A DNA stretch of 64,000 nt. Origin: Stigmatella aurantiaca DW4/3-1. GTDB taxonomy: Bacteria; Myxococcota; Myxococcia; Myxococcales; Myxococcaceae. Every line of letters starts with the position of its first letter. Positions within the stretch are counted from its first letter, which is position 1. The position numbers and the translations under genes were made by a program. The notes under the pieces were generated by a model. It was not told the DNA's origin, ran no database searches, and saw only the letters and a program-made list of their open reading frames with translations. The stretch lies in assembly GCF_000165485.1 (NCBI RefSeq), contig NC_014623.1, positions 6,032,893-6,096,892 of the forward strand, read 5' to 3'. Positions 1 to 9,421 of this stretch are shown here, one piece after another.

Positions 1-741
1 GACTTCCTCGAAGCGGACCCCATCCCGCCAGAGCGTCGCGGGCATGTGGAGATGCCCGGTGACGACGACTTCGGCCCGGAAGCGCCGGTGCCAGTCCTCT
101 GTCTTCTTCGTGCCGCACCAGATGGAGAAGCGCGGGATGCGCGGCAGGCGGACGTGCTCGTAGCGCAGCGGAAAATGATTGATGAGGAGCGTGGAGCAAT
201 CGGCCGGCAACGCCTCCAGCCGGGCAAGCGTCTGCTCCACGCGGGCCGCGCACCAGGCGGCGCGCGACGGATACGGATCCGGATGAAGGAGGGCCTCGTC
301 GGTGCAGAGCACATCGGAGTCCATCGCCCACTGAATGGCGTCCTTCTCCGCGACGTAGGTCGGCCGGAACGAGTAGTCGTAGAGCAGGAAGAGCGGCACC
401 AGGACGCGGTGCGGCCCCGCCCCCGGCCAGCGTGGATAGGGGTCCTCCGGGGTCAGCACCCCGAACGACCGGCAATCCTCCACCTGCTGCCGGTAAAGCG
501 CCTCCCCCCGGAGCGCGCCAGGCTCCCGCGACACCGTCCACAGCTCGTGATTGCCGGGCACCCAGATCACCTGACGGAAGCGCGCCGTCAGGGTCCGCCA
601 GGCGAAGTGGAGATGCTCCCGCGTCTCTCCCACGTCCCCCGCAACGATGAGCCAATCGTCCGGATGCGGGGCGAGAGATTGAAGCGCCTGCTGATTGTGC
701 TCGTAGCGCAGGTGAAGATCGCTGAGGGCGTAGAGTTTCAT
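1..741 (-). CDS. Metallophosphoesterase (calcineurin-like), 3' end outside window
   Basis: Reading the minus strand from an ATG at 741 gives an open frame of 247 codons that runs off the left edge. It starts MKLYALSDLHLR and shows the calcineurin-like phosphoesterase blocks in order: D-x-H (SDLH, residues 8-11), GD near residue 40 (VAGDVGE), GNHE near residue 64 (PGNHELW), NHFPL around residue 187 and GHLHMP near residue 228. These are the dimetal ligands of the family, so it is probably an active metal-dependent phosphoesterase or phosphodiesterase acting in the cytoplasm. The substrate cannot be told. The gene is divergent from the AbfB-like lipoprotein. The long plus-strand frame over the same DNA has no recognisable protein and is antisense coding bias. 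Confidence 0.9.
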   Translation of the reverse strand, partial: MKLYALSDLHLRYEHNQQALQSLAPHPDDWLIVAGDVGETREHLHFAWRTLTARFRQVIWVPGNHELWTVSREPGALRGEALYRQQVEDCRSFGVLTPEDPYPRWPGAGPHRVLVPLFLLYDYSFRPTYVAEKDAIQWAMDSDVLCTDEALLHPDPYPSRAAWCAARVEQTLARLEALPADCSTLLINHFPLRYEHVRLPRIPRFSIWCGTKKTEDWHRRFRAEVVVTGHLHMPATLWRDGVRFEEV

Positions 742-858
742 GGTGGAGGGCCGCAGCCTCCTACCCTACACCCTTCGGCCCCCCGGCAGCAGGCGCCGGA
801 GGCCAGAACTCGGACGGCCGGTGAATACCCGGGCTGGAGCCGCGTCGGAGGAAGAGCC

Positions 859-1464
859 ATGAACGCCATCACGCCCCCCTGGATTTCGCGCCTCCTGACC
901 CTGGCCATCCTCGCGGCCCTTCCCGGCTGCATCATCGAAGAAGGCCACTCCCCGGACAGCCCCGGCGCGTCCTACGGATGCCCGTCCCTGGAAGGCCCCC
1001 GCATCGAAGGGAGCGTCTCGCTCCACAACGAGCAGGGCGGCTTCTTCTCGCTGGAGTCGTATACCTACGAGGGCTACTACGTCCGTCACGCGGACGGTCA
1101 GGCGATGATCTCCCTCATCGAGACCGGCTGGGACATGGACGACGCCACGTTCCGCATGGTCCCTGGGCTGGCGGATGAACGCTGTGTCTCGTTCGAGTCC
1201 AGGAACTACCCTGGCTCCTTCCTGCGAGAGGATCACGGCGAAGTCTGGCTGGATGACGGGCGCTCCGATGGACGCTTCGAGGAAGACGCCACCTTCTGCC
1301 CCAGGCTGGGCCTGGCGGACTCGCACGCGCTCAGCTTCGAGAGCTGCACCAGCCCCGGCACCTACCTGCACCACACCGATGACATCCTCTATGTCGGCGA
1401 TGGGAGCGGGTGGGCCTTCGATGAGGACGCCACGTTCCTGCTGACGGATCCCTGGTCTCCCTGA
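859..1464 (+). CDS. Secreted AbfB-domain lipoprotein
   Basis: A 201-residue protein with an ATG preceded by GGAGGAAG. The N-terminus is a lipoprotein signal (ISRLLTLAILAALPGCIIEE, Cys about residue 21). The mature part has tandem units of about 45 residues with the patterns F-x-S-L/F-E-S-x-x-x-x-G-x-Y/F-L/V-R/H-H and D-A-T-F. This is the beta-trefoil signature of the AbfB (CBM42) arabinose-binding domain, here without any attached glycosidase. By family knowledge it binds arabinofuranose side chains or a related glycan. Being an isolated surface lipoprotein it is more likely an adhesion or binding protein than an enzyme. An upstream in-frame extension is open but antisense to the phosphoesterase and was not used. 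Confidence 0.8.
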   Translation: MNAITPPWISRLLTLAILAALPGCIIEEGHSPDSPGASYGCPSLEGPRIEGSVSLHNEQGGFFSLESYTYEGYYVRHADGQAMISLIETGWDMDDATFRMVPGLADERCVSFESRNYPGSFLREDHGEVWLDDGRSDGRFEEDATFCPRLGLADSHALSFESCTSPGTYLHHTDDILYVGDGSGWAFDEDATFLLTDPWSP

Positions 1465-1537
1465 CCCACCGGGTCAGACACATTTCGTCATCGAAGAGAC
1501 ATCTTCGCGGCATGCGGACGGTTCAATCTCTTCCATC

Positions 1538-2044
1538 ATGAACCGACCCCTTCTGACCCTCTGCCTGCTGTTGCCCCTCACCCTCTTCGCCCAGCCACGG
1601 GACTTCACGGGAGCCCCTCCCCCTCCGTTCGCCCGGAAGAGCTGGGTCGAGTTGCTGCTCGAGCACTCCCAGGAACTGGGCCTCACGGACGCACAGCAAA
1701 ACAGTTTGGAATCCATCCAACAGGCCCTGCTCCAAAAGAACGCCCCGTTCAAAAAGACCCTGGAGCAATTGCGACCCCCCACCCCCCCGGCAGACGGTCA
1801 ACCCAGGCAGGGGCCCCCGGACGACGCAATGCGTGCTCGCTTCGAGCAAGTCCATGACACGTTGCAACAGATGAAAAACAACGATGACGCGGCGTATACC
1901 GAAGCCGAAAGTCTTTTGAGTGACGATCAAAAACAAAAGGCTCGCACGCTCATCTCCCAAGAAATCGAGTTGCGGGAACAACACCGCCAGTCCATGCCCC
2001 CGAGACGGCGTGAGCGTTCGGCCCCCAGCGGCGGCTCGCTTTGA
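1538..2044 (+). CDS. Spy/CpxP-like periplasmic protein
   Basis: A 168-residue protein with a signal peptide ending near LTLFAQP. The mature region is mostly charged helix with the motif LGLTDAQQNSLESIQQALLQ and a second helix ending in SDDQKQKARTLISQ. The L-T-x-x-Q pattern and all-helical layout match the Spy/CpxP/heavy-metal-resistance (LTXXQ) superfamily of periplasmic chaperones and metal sensors. A proline-rich linker (about residues 85-100) separates the helices. The ends are rich in Arg/Pro. No partner two-component gene is adjacent, so the role (chaperone or metal response) is open. Confidence 0.65.
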   Translation: MNRPLLTLCLLLPLTLFAQPRDFTGAPPPPFARKSWVELLLEHSQELGLTDAQQNSLESIQQALLQKNAPFKKTLEQLRPPTPPADGQPRQGPPDDAMRARFEQVHDTLQQMKNNDDAAYTEAESLLSDDQKQKARTLISQEIELREQHRQSMPPRRRERSAPSGGSL

Positions 2045-2206
2045 ATGGCACATGCAAAGCAGTGAAAACAGAAAGCACTTCAAAATGTGATTTTTGTTTC
2101 ATTGTTGTTCAAAGTGAATTAAACTACTTTTCCCGCAAGCTGAGTTGATATCGGTGTGGTGAATGTGTCACAAACAATGCGCTAATCCCCCAGTGGAGGT
2201 CGCGCG
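2045..2206. other. AT-rich upstream region of the M4 protease
   Basis: This 160-bp gap is clearly richer in A/T than its surroundings, with runs such as gatttttgtttcattg near 2092 and aattaaactact near 2117. It probably holds the protease promoter, but no single -35/-10 pair with proper spacing is convincing. The protease start is fixed by tggaggt at 2194-2200, which lies 6 nt before the TTG. Confidence 0.4.
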
Positions 2207-4468
2207 TTGCGAAACAAAATCCTGAGAAGCTTCTGTGCAGCTTGGTTGGGCTTGACCTACGCCGCTTGTGGCACCGCCGAGCAGATGGAAGGCGATGTCA
2301 CCGCCTCCACGGCAAAGGACACAAGCGAGGACATCCAAACCGCGCTGAGCGCGCTGACGGATGTCACCGTGCTCGCCTCCCACGATGACCGCACGCCCGC
2401 CTTCATCCAGGGCCGTTTTGGCCAGGCCTCGCGTTCCCTGGCGGGGCTGCGGACCCAGGATGCCCACGAAGGTGTCCTGGAGGTGCTGCGCAACGTCGCC
2501 CCCGTGTTCCGCCTGAGCCCCGAGGAGCTCTACCTCAAGCGCGTCACCACCGACGATCGGGGCCACCAGTTCCTGCGCTATGGCCAGACCCTGAATGGCC
2601 GCGAGGTGCTGGGCGCCGAGCTCATCCTCTTCCTGGACCGTGAGGGCAACGCCTACGCCGTCAACAGCTCGGCACGCGGGGGCCAGCGCACGCTGCTGGC
2701 CGCGCAGCCGGCCATCGCCGCCGAGGCCGCGGCGGTCTCCGCGGCGGCCGCGACGGACGCCTTCCGCAAGGAGGCCCGCGGCACCGGGCGCATCGTCTAT
2801 GTGCGCGGCGAGGACGGCAACCTCGTGCTGACCCATGAGATCCAAGTCACGGGCGTCCGGGCCGACGGCCTGCCCGTGGACGACCGGCTCTACGTGAACG
2901 CCCAGAACGGGCAGATCGCCCTGCGCGATGCGCGCATCCACACCGCGCTCAGCCGCTCCGTGTACAGCGCCAACAACACCTCCTCCTTGCCGGGCACGCT
3001 CAAGCGCTCGGAAGGCGCCGCGGCCACCAACGATGCCCACGTAGACATGAACTACGATCAGTTGGGGAAGACCTACGACTGCTATAAGACGAACTTCAAC
3101 CGCGACTCGTACAACAGCGCGGGCGCGCTGCTGAAGAGCACCGTTCACTACTCCGAGAACGGCACCGGCTACGTCAACGCGTACTGGAACGGCAGCCAGA
3201 TGGTGTACGGCGACGGCGACGGCACGACGTCCATCGAGCTGGGCAAGGACCTGGATGTCACCGTGCACGAGCTCACCCACGCGGTGACCGAGAACGAGTC
3301 GAACCTGGTTTACTCCAATGAGCCGGGCGCGCTGAACGAGGGCATGAGCGACATCTTCGCCGCCTACTGCGAGAGCTGGACGCGCAGCTGGTCCACTGAC
3401 GCGCAGGTGTGGATGATCGGCGAGGACATCTGGACGCCGGGCACCGCGAACGACGCGCTGCGCTACATGAACAACCCGACGAAGGACGGCTTCTCCCGGG
3501 ACTACTACCCCGAGCGCTACACGGGCACGTCGGACTACGGCGGGGTGCACTCGAACTCGGGCATCGCCAACCTGGCGTTCTACCTGCTGTCCGCCGGAGG
3601 CACGCACCCGCGCGCCAAGACGACCGTCACCGTGACGGGCATCGGCGTGCAGAAGGCCGGGAAGATCTTCTACGAGGCCAATGCCAACTGCATGACCTCC
3701 TCGTCCAACTTCGCCGCGGCCAAGACCTGCACCGAGCAGAAGGCCGAGTCGTTCTACCCCGCTGACAAGGCGTCGGTGACGGCGGCCTGGGCGGCCGTCG
3801 GTGTGGGCGCCTCGACGCCTCCGCCGGCCCCGGTCACCCTCACCAACGGGACCCCCGTGACGGGCCTCTCCGACAGCGCGAACGGGCTCAAGTACTACAA
3901 GCTGACGGTTCCCGCGGGGCAGACCACCGTGAAGTTCGTGACCACCGGCAGCACCGGCGATCTGGATCTGTACGTGAAGCGTGGCTCGGCGGGAGATGCC
4001 TCCAGCTATGACTGCAAGTCGGATGGAAGCACCTCCGCGGAGACGTGCTCCATCACCAACCCGGTGGCGGGCGATTACTACGTGACGCTGCTGGCCTATT
4101 CCGCCTACTCGGGGGTGACGCTGACGGGCACCTACAGCGGGACCAGCGGCGGCAATGTGCTCACCAATGGCGTGGCCTCGACCGCCTTCAGCGGTGCCAA
4201 GTCGTCCTGGACCTGCTGGACGCTCAGCGTGCCGGCTGGCAAGACGAAGGTGACCTTCAACCAGGCGGGTGGGACCTCCAACACGGGGGATGCGGACCTG
4301 TTCGTTCAGGTCGGCGCGCAGCCGACGACCAGCGCCTACAAGTGCAAGTCGGAGAACGCCGGCAACACTGACTCGTGCTCCGTCACCAACCCGGCGGCAG
4401 GCACCTATTACGTCTGCTCGTATGGCTACAGCGCCTACACCAACGTCACGCTGAAGGGCACCTACTAG
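2207..4468 (+). CDS. Secreted M4 (thermolysin-family) metalloprotease with two PPC domains
   Basis: A 753-residue protein with a TTG start behind a good GGAGG. A signal sequence with a Cys at residue 21 (LTYAAC, an imperfect lipobox) is followed by an FTP/PepSY-type propeptide (about 50-240). The peptidase_M4 catalytic domain follows (about 250-535). The zinc site is H354-E355-L-T-H358 with the third ligand E378 in NEGMSD, so the active site is complete. Two pre-peptidase C-terminal (PPC) beta-sandwich domains follow (about 545-645 and 655-753), each ending in a GTY motif. Such proteases are made as zymogens, exported and self-processed, with PPC domains often removed. A predatory or nutritional role fits a myxobacterium (inference). 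The gene ends in a strong hairpin terminator. Confidence 0.95.
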   Translation: MRNKILRSFCAAWLGLTYAACGTAEQMEGDVTASTAKDTSEDIQTALSALTDVTVLASHDDRTPAFIQGRFGQASRSLAGLRTQDAHEGVLEVLRNVAPVFRLSPEELYLKRVTTDDRGHQFLRYGQTLNGREVLGAELILFLDREGNAYAVNSSARGGQRTLLAAQPAIAAEAAAVSAAAATDAFRKEARGTGRIVYVRGEDGNLVLTHEIQVTGVRADGLPVDDRLYVNAQNGQIALRDARIHTALSRSVYSANNTSSLPGTLKRSEGAAATNDAHVDMNYDQLGKTYDCYKTNFNRDSYNSAGALLKSTVHYSENGTGYVNAYWNGSQMVYGDGDGTTSIELGKDLDVTVHELTHAVTENESNLVYSNEPGALNEGMSDIFAAYCESWTRSWSTDAQVWMIGEDIWTPGTANDALRYMNNPTKDGFSRDYYPERYTGTSDYGGVHSNSGIANLAFYLLSAGGTHPRAKTTVTVTGIGVQKAGKIFYEANANCMTSSSNFAAAKTCTEQKAESFYPADKASVTAAWAAVGVGASTPPPAPVTLTNGTPVTGLSDSANGLKYYKLTVPAGQTTVKFVTTGSTGDLDLYVKRGSAGDASSYDCKSDGSTSAETCSITNPVAGDYYVTLLAYSAYSGVTLTGTYSGTSGGNVLTNGVASTAFSGAKSSWTCWTLSVPAGKTKVTFNQAGGTSNTGDADLFVQVGAQPTTSAYKCKSENAGNTDSCSVTNPAAGTYYVCSYGYSAYTNVTLKGTY

Positions 4469-4498
4469 TCTTTCCCTTCCATCCCTGACGGATGTCTG

Positions 4499-4536
4499 GA
4501 CGCCCAGGAGCCTCACGCTCCTGGGCGTCTGTGTTT
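4499..4536. terminator. Rho-independent-type terminator hairpin
   Basis: A perfect 13-bp stem, gacgcccaggagc (4499-4511) pairing with gctcctgggcgtc (4517-4529), with a 5-nt loop and a T-rich tail (tgtgttt). It lies between the convergent M4 protease and the duplicated-domain lipoprotein. The T-tail is on the plus strand, so it mainly terminates the protease transcript, though the stem could serve both. Confidence 0.85.
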
Positions 4537-4559
4537 GGGGCCCGGGATTCCAGACAACC

Positions 4560-5636
4560 CTAGAAGCGGGACTCGATGCTCTCGGGCCAGGTAGGCGTCC
4601 CGGCGACAGCATCGATGAAGGGCGTGATCACCAGATCATGCGCGACGCCTTGGTGCACCGGAGAGCCGCTGAAGGTGAACACGCTTTCCAGATGAGGCCC
4701 CCGCGTGAAGAGCTTCACACTCGCCAGCTCCACCTCGCCGTCGTAGTCACGGAGCTTGACGTCGAACGAGAGCCGGGGATTTGCCGTGACGCGGAAGGTA
4801 TAGGGCGAGTCATCGGAGGCTGCCTGCGGGTGCTTCTGGATCTGCGCTCCCTCCAGGACGAACAGCCCGGCGTCCTCCGGCTGGAAAATGGGGCCTTCCA
4901 CCTTCGCGGCCTGCGTGCCCCCATGAAGGTAGATGTACCAGGGCCTCTCCGCCGCGGGGTTGTCCGTGAGCTCCCACGATTCGTACTGCGTATACGTGGA
5001 CAGATCGACCGCGGGATTGAGGATCTCCAGCGGGGCACTGGCCACGAAGCGAGACTCGATGCTCACGGGAGACGTGGGCGCCCCCGCGGTGCCGTCGATG
5101 ACGGGGGTGATGACCAGATCGTGCACGACGCCCTCCTCGAAAGGAGCGCTGCTGAAGACAAACTCACTCTGGAGCGAGGCGCCTTGCTGGGTCAGCCGCA
5201 CCGCCGCCAGCGCCACCTCATGGTCGTAGTCGTAGCCCTTGACGTCGAACGAGAGCCGCGGGTTCACCGTGACGCGGAAGGTGTAGGGCGAATCCTCGCG
5301 GGTCGCTTGCGGGTGCTTCTGGATCTGAGCCCCTTCCAGGAGGAACAGCCCGCTGTCCGCCGCAAGGACAGGCCCCTCCACCGACACGCCCTCCGTGCCC
5401 GCCGCGATGTAGGCATACTCCGGCTCACCTGCCTCCGGGTGGCCTTGGCGCTGCTCCACCGGGTAGAGGGTGTACGTGGACAGATCCACCGCAGGGTCCA
5501 GGATCTCGAGGGTCTGGGCGACCCGCAGCGCTTCCATCTCGACGTCTGGCGAAGAGGCCGCCTCGTTGCCGCAGCCTGCGGCGAAAGAGACCATTCCCAA
5601 GGACGCCAGCATGCGAACGTTCTTCATGAACTTCAT
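4560..5636 (-). CDS. Lipoprotein with two tandem copies of an unrecognised ~150-residue domain
   Basis: A 358-residue protein. The ATG at 5636 is chosen because it has AGGGGGAAC just upstream; a longer frame starts 18 nt earlier. The signal peptide ends in the lipobox SFAAGC. The mature protein is two copies of one domain. Each begins LEILDPAVDLSTYT or LEILNPAVDLSTYT and contains LEGAQIQKHPQA, DSPYTFRV, NPRLSFDVK, HDLVITP and SIESRF in the same order (copies about residues 46-200 and 205-358). The conserved beta-rich blocks suggest a surface-exposed beta-sandwich. I do not recognise the family. It is convergent with the M4 protease. Confidence 0.8.
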   Translation of the reverse strand: MKFMKNVRMLASLGMVSFAAGCGNEAASSPDVEMEALRVAQTLEILDPAVDLSTYTLYPVEQRQGHPEAGEPEYAYIAAGTEGVSVEGPVLAADSGLFLLEGAQIQKHPQATREDSPYTFRVTVNPRLSFDVKGYDYDHEVALAAVRLTQQGASLQSEFVFSSAPFEEGVVHDLVITPVIDGTAGAPTSPVSIESRFVASAPLEILNPAVDLSTYTQYESWELTDNPAAERPWYIYLHGGTQAAKVEGPIFQPEDAGLFVLEGAQIQKHPQAASDDSPYTFRVTANPRLSFDVKLRDYDGEVELASVKLFTRGPHLESVFTFSGSPVHQGVAHDLVITPFIDAVAGTPTWPESIESRF

Positions 5637-5753
5637 GATGTTCCCCCTTGTCATACGCTTTCACTCAGGGGGGCTTCTCATAGCCCCCCCCGGACCAGAA
5701 GGTCCGGCGATGTCCTGGAGACGCCATCCGCTTACTGATACGTGCCAGGACCC

Positions 5754-6395
5754 ATGGTTCCCGCCCAACGCATCCCTCCCCTTCTCCAGCAGCTTCGGCA
5801 AGCACACCCCGATGCCCGCTATGAGTTGAACTGGACGACGCCTTTCGAGTTGCTCGTGGCCACCCTCCTGGCCGCGCAGTGCACGGATGAGCGCGTCAAC
5901 CGGGTGACCGCCACGCTCTTCCAGAAGTACCAGGGGCCCCAGGCCTTCGCCCAGGCGGACACCGGAGCGCTCGAGGAGGATCTCCGGCCCACGGGCTTCT
6001 ACAAACAGAAGGCGAAGGCGGTGCAGACCATGAGCCGGGAGCTGCTCGCGCGGTTTGGGGGCGAGGTGCCGCAGAGCCTCGAGCAGCTCGTGACGTTGCC
6101 CGGCGTGGCCCGCAAGACGGCGAACGTCGTCCTCAACACCGCCTTCCAGCTGCCCTCGGGCGTCATCGTCGACACCCACGTGGCCCGGGTCAGCCAGCGG
6201 CTGGGGCTCACCCAGAAGAAGAAGCCCGAGGACATCGAGCAGGAGCTGATGCGCCTGGTTCCCCAGGACCAGTGGACCTTCTTCGGACCGGCCATGGTGC
6301 TCCATGGCCGGTATACCTGCACGGCGCGCAAGCCCCAGTGCGGCGCCTGCCCCATGGTGGCCTTCTGCCCGAAGATCGGGGTGGCGGAGGAGTAA
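5754..6395 (+). CDS. nth: Endonuclease III (DNA glycosylase/AP lyase)
   Basis: A 213-residue protein aligned along its whole length with bacterial Nth. It has FELLVATLLAAQCTDERVN near residue 30 and the helix-hairpin-helix LPGVARKTANVVLN with catalytic Lys at about 121. The catalytic Asp is in VDTHV at about 140. The C-terminal [4Fe-4S] cysteines are spaced C-x6-C-x2-C-x5-C. It removes oxidised pyrimidines and nicks AP sites in base-excision repair. The ATG at 5754 is preferred because it puts Lys and Asp close to the E. coli numbers (120 and 138) and has AGGA upstream; an in-frame GTG at 5742 is possible. Confidence 0.95.
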   Translation: MVPAQRIPPLLQQLRQAHPDARYELNWTTPFELLVATLLAAQCTDERVNRVTATLFQKYQGPQAFAQADTGALEEDLRPTGFYKQKAKAVQTMSRELLARFGGEVPQSLEQLVTLPGVARKTANVVLNTAFQLPSGVIVDTHVARVSQRLGLTQKKKPEDIEQELMRLVPQDQWTFFGPAMVLHGRYTCTARKPQCGACPMVAFCPKIGVAEE

Positions 6396-6404
6396 GGGCC
6401 CCGG

Positions 6405-7229
6405 TCAGGCCACGCGGGGCCCGTTCTCGCGCGTGAACTCGCCCAGCTCGTGCGTGAGCTCCTCCAGCTCACGCCCACCCGCCATCCGCTGGATCAGCTC
6501 CTCCCGGGTGATCTGATCCTTGGAGAAGGTGCCCTGGCTCCTGCCCCGGTTGAGGATCGTGAACCGGTCTCCGATGAGCCAGGCATGGTGCGGATTGTGC
6601 GTGACCAGGATGACGCCACAGCCGCGCGCCCGCGCCTGGGCCACGTAGCGCAGCACGATGCCCGCCTGCTTCACGCCCAGCGCCGACGTGGGCTCATCGA
6701 GGATGAGCACCCGGGCGCCAAAGTAGACGGCCCGGGCAATGGCGATGGACTGCCGCTCGCCCCCTGACAGCGTCCCCACCGCCTCCGAGGTGTCCCGAAC
6801 GTGGATGCCCATCTTGTCGAGCTCGGCGCGGACCACCGCGTCCGCGGCGTTCAGGTCGAACCACCGGAAGGGCCCCACGCCCTTCATCGGCTCGGCGCCC
6901 AGAAAGAAGTTCCGCACGATGGAGAGCATCGGGACCATGGCGAGGTCCTGGTACACGGTCGCGATGCCCCGGTCCCGCGCCTCGCGGGGAGACTTCAGCC
7001 GGACCTCCTCCCCCGAGAGCAACATCCGCCCCCGGTCGGGCAGGTGCACCCCGGAGAGGGTCTTGATGAGCGTCGACTTGCCGGCGCCGTTGTCCCCGAG
7101 CACGCACATGACTTCGCCCGCGTGCACGCTCATCGAGACGTCCTCCAAGGCGGACACCTTGCCAAAGGACCGAGCCACCCCCTCCACCGCGAGCAGCGGC
7201 GGCGGGCGCCCCTCCTCCGGGCCGCTCAT
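6405..7229 (-). CDS. Sugar ABC transporter ATP-binding protein (CUT2/RbsA-FrcA type)
   Basis: A 274-residue protein starting [15 protein letters not shown], whose ATG overlaps the permease stop as ATGA. Walker A is GDNGAGKST, the signature is LSGGERQ, and Walker B is [12 protein letters not shown]. It has only one nucleotide-binding domain, unlike the duplicated RbsA/XylG proteins, and so resembles the single-domain FrcA type. It is the last gene of the minus-strand operon binding protein-permease-ATPase and would power monosaccharide uptake. The longer open frame upstream is antisense bias over the permease. Confidence 0.92.
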   Translation of the reverse strand: MSGPEEGRPPPLLAVEGVARSFGKVSALEDVSMSVHAGEVMCVLGDNGAGKSTLIKTLSGVHLPDRGRMLLSGEEVRLKSPREARDRGIATVYQDLAMVPMLSIVRNFFLGAEPMKGVGPFRWFDLNAADAVVRAELDKMGIHVRDTSEAVGTLSGGERQSIAIARAVYFGARVLILDEPTSALGVKQAGIVLRYVAQARARGCGVILVTHNPHHAWLIGDRFTILNRGRSQGTFSKDQITREELIQRMAGGRELEELTHELGEFTRENGPRVA

Positions 7230-8209
7230 CGCCGCGCCTCCACCATCCGGCCCCGGACATAGGTGTTGACGAGCACGGCGCCGATCAACATCACCCCGAG
7301 GAAGACCTTGTACCAATCGGAGTCCACCCCCGCGAACACGATGCCCTGCTGCACCATGCCGAAGATGAGCGCTCCCAGCGCGGCGCCGAGCACCGAGCCA
7401 TGACCGCCCGTCAGCAACGTGCCCCCCAGCACCGCCGCGAGGATCGCCTCCAGCTCCTTGCCCGTGCCGCGCAGCACATCCGAGCCGGTGAACTTGACGG
7501 CCTGGAACGTGGCGATGAGGCACGCACTGAGCGAAGTCGTCATGAACATCGTGATCTTCACCCGGGCCACCGGAACGCCCAGGTTGCGCGCGGCGTCCGG
7601 CGCGCCCCCGGCGCCGAAGATCCAGTTGCCGAAGCGCGTGCGCAAAAGCACCCAGCTCGCCAGCACCGTGATGCCCATCCACCAGAGAATGGACACGGAG
7701 AAGACGCCGATCCGGCTGGCGAACAGCGCCTCCGCCGAGCCGTAGTGGAGCGCCTGGCGCAACCCGCCCACCTGCGTGCGGCCCGTCACCAGGCGGGTGA
7801 CGCCGATGGTGCTCCCGCTGAGGATGAACAACGTGCCCAGGGTGACGATGAACGAGGGCAACTTCGTGCGCGTCACCACCAGCCCATTGACCATGCCCAC
7901 GCACAGTGAAAGCACGGCCGCCACCGCGATGGCCGCCCAGAGCGACCAGCCCAGCCGGTCGCACAGGAGCGAGATCGTCATGCCGCAGGCGGCGATCATC
8001 GACCCCACCGACAGATCGAACTCGCCGGCGATCATCAACATCGAGACGGCGACGGCCAGCAGGCCCAGCTCGGAGGCAATCTCCAGGTAGGTCGCGGCCC
8101 CGGCCTGGGAGAGAAAACCCGAGCCCCCCGCGTAACCGGCGAAGAACAACCAGACGGCCACCACCCCGCAGGCGGCCCCCAGCTCTGGGCGATTCAGGAC
8201 TCTGCGCAT
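7226..8209 (-). CDS. Sugar ABC transporter permease (BPD_transp_2, RbsC/FrcC-like)
   Basis: A 327-residue, very hydrophobic protein with about nine predicted membrane spans, starting [20 protein letters not shown]. It carries the blocks typical of branched/CUT2 permeases, including [32 protein letters not shown] and [23 protein letters not shown]. It lies 7 nt after the binding-protein gene and overlaps the ATPase start, which indicates translational coupling. It forms the inner-membrane channel of the transporter. Confidence 0.92.
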   Translation of the reverse strand: MRRVLNRPELGAACGVVAVWLFFAGYAGGSGFLSQAGAATYLEIASELGLLAVAVSMLMIAGEFDLSVGSMIAACGMTISLLCDRLGWSLWAAIAVAAVLSLCVGMVNGLVVTRTKLPSFIVTLGTLFILSGSTIGVTRLVTGRTQVGGLRQALHYGSAEALFASRIGVFSVSILWWMGITVLASWVLLRTRFGNWIFGAGGAPDAARNLGVPVARVKITMFMTTSLSACLIATFQAVKFTGSDVLRGTGKELEAILAAVLGGTLLTGGHGSVLGAALGALIFGMVQQGIVFAGVDSDWYKVFLGVMLIGAVLVNTYVRGRMVEARR

Positions 8210-8216
8210 GAACTCC

Positions 8217-9218
8217 CTACCGAATGCCCTGCTTGCTGAGTTCGATGACCCGTGACGCTGTCTCCCGGGTCACGAACCCTGGACCGGTCGGGAGGACACC
8301 GCCCGCCGGCAACACGCCGAATTGCTTGTACTGAGTCAGGAGCACGATCGGCAGGTACCCCTGCAGATACTGCTGTTGGTCGATGGCGAACTCCAGCTCG
8401 CCGCCCTGGATGCCGGAAAGCACGTCCGGGGTCAAATCGAAGGTGCCCAGCTTCACCTTGCCCAGGCTGCCGCCCTGCTTCAGCGCGGCCAGCGCCGCGT
8501 TCGAGCTCAACGGGCCGAGCGTCAGGATGCCGTCCACCCCCCCGGTCAGCGCGGCGGCGACCTTCTGCTGCGAGTCCGTCGGATCGGCCGCGTTCACGGC
8601 GAGCACCCGGCCGGTGCCTCCCGCCTTGGCGATCGCGTCCAGGAAGCCCTTGCAGCGCAGGTCCAGCGAGGCATTGCCCACCTCGTGGTTCACGCAGAGC
8701 ACGTTCTTGACGCCCGTGGCGGCCATTTTCTCGCCGCCGCCCGCGCCAGCCTCGTACTCGGTCTGCCCCACGTGGAGCAGCACGCCCAGCTGCTTGTAGA
8801 CGTCACTGCCCGAGTTGATGGAAATCACGGGAATGCCCGCGTCCACGGCGGCCTGGATGGACCGGGACAGGGCCTCGGGATCCGGAATGGAGACCACGAG
8901 CCCGTCGGGCTTCTTGGCCACCTCCGCGTCGATGAGGCGGCTCATCGCCACCATGTCGAACGTCTGGGGCGCGTTGTAGGTGACCGTCACCCCGAGGTCC
9001 TGGGCGGCGTTGTTCACCCCGTTCTTCACGACGCTCCAGAAGGTGTCGGAGGCCTGGCCGTGGGTGATGACGGCCAGGGTGATGTTCTTGCGGGGCGCGC
9101 TGGGCGTCTGGGGCGCGTTTGCCTGCGAGGCCGGTGCGGGGGTCTCGCTCTTGGTGCAGGCCATGGCCAGCACGACGGCCAGACAAGCCATGACTGCCCG
9201 GATGCTCTGGGAACGCAT
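8217..9218 (-). CDS. Sugar-binding lipoprotein of ABC transporter (periplasmic_binding_4, FrcB-like)
   Basis: A 333-residue protein with its ATG at 9218 and AAGGAAAC upstream. The signal peptide is [12 protein letters not shown]-type with the lipid Cys near residue 22, followed by an Ala/Pro/Gln linker. The mature part matches ribose/fructose-type binding proteins: [37 protein letters not shown]-type hinge, [32 protein letters not shown] and DGILTLGP. It should capture a monosaccharide for the permease and ATPase downstream. Its first gene position and the divergent PfkB kinase 200 bp away suggest one sugar-use locus. The exact sugar is not determinable. Confidence 0.9.
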   Translation of the reverse strand: MRSQSIRAVMACLAVVLAMACTKSETPAPASQANAPQTPSAPRKNITLAVITHGQASDTFWSVVKNGVNNAAQDLGVTVTYNAPQTFDMVAMSRLIDAEVAKKPDGLVVSIPDPEALSRSIQAAVDAGIPVISINSGSDVYKQLGVLLHVGQTEYEAGAGGGEKMAATGVKNVLCVNHEVGNASLDLRCKGFLDAIAKAGGTGRVLAVNAADPTDSQQKVAAALTGGVDGILTLGPLSSNAALAALKQGGSLGKVKLGTFDLTPDVLSGIQGGELEFAIDQQQYLQGYLPIVLLTQYKQFGVLPAGGVLPTGPGFVTRETASRVIELSKQGIR

Positions 9219-9421
9219 GTCGTTTCCTTGCTTTGTGGCCAAGTCTCCCCCCCTGACCTGCTGACCTAGCCTACATGGGGGTTCAGCGGGCCGGCAATCT
9301 AGCGTGGGCATGCCCTGATGCGAGCACCTCGTTTCTCTTCCTCCCCCTTTCGTTCCGCCTCCCCTCCCCACGAGCACCCTGCCGCTCGACGTCTGCGGCG
9401 GATTCGCGTAGCTAGGGGAAA
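9219..9421. promoter_or_regulatory. Divergent promoter region, sugar ABC operon / PfkB kinase
   Basis: A 200-bp gap between divergent genes that must carry both promoters. It contains repeated polypyrimidine tracts around 9335-9375 but no operator palindrome that I could support. Confidence 0.4.

Noticed and set aside
46-858. Upstream in-frame extension of the AbfB-like lipoprotein
   Set aside because: It is antisense to the metallophosphoesterase; the ATG at 859 has both a good RBS and a lipoprotein signal.
2168-4612. An 814-codon open frame antisense to the M4 protease
   Set aside because: It is the complement of a gene with full protease motifs; Arg/Gly/Val-rich composition is typical of antisense frames in high-GC DNA.
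5655-5753. Possible small gene before nth
   Set aside because: Only about 100 bp with no start/RBS and no coding signal.
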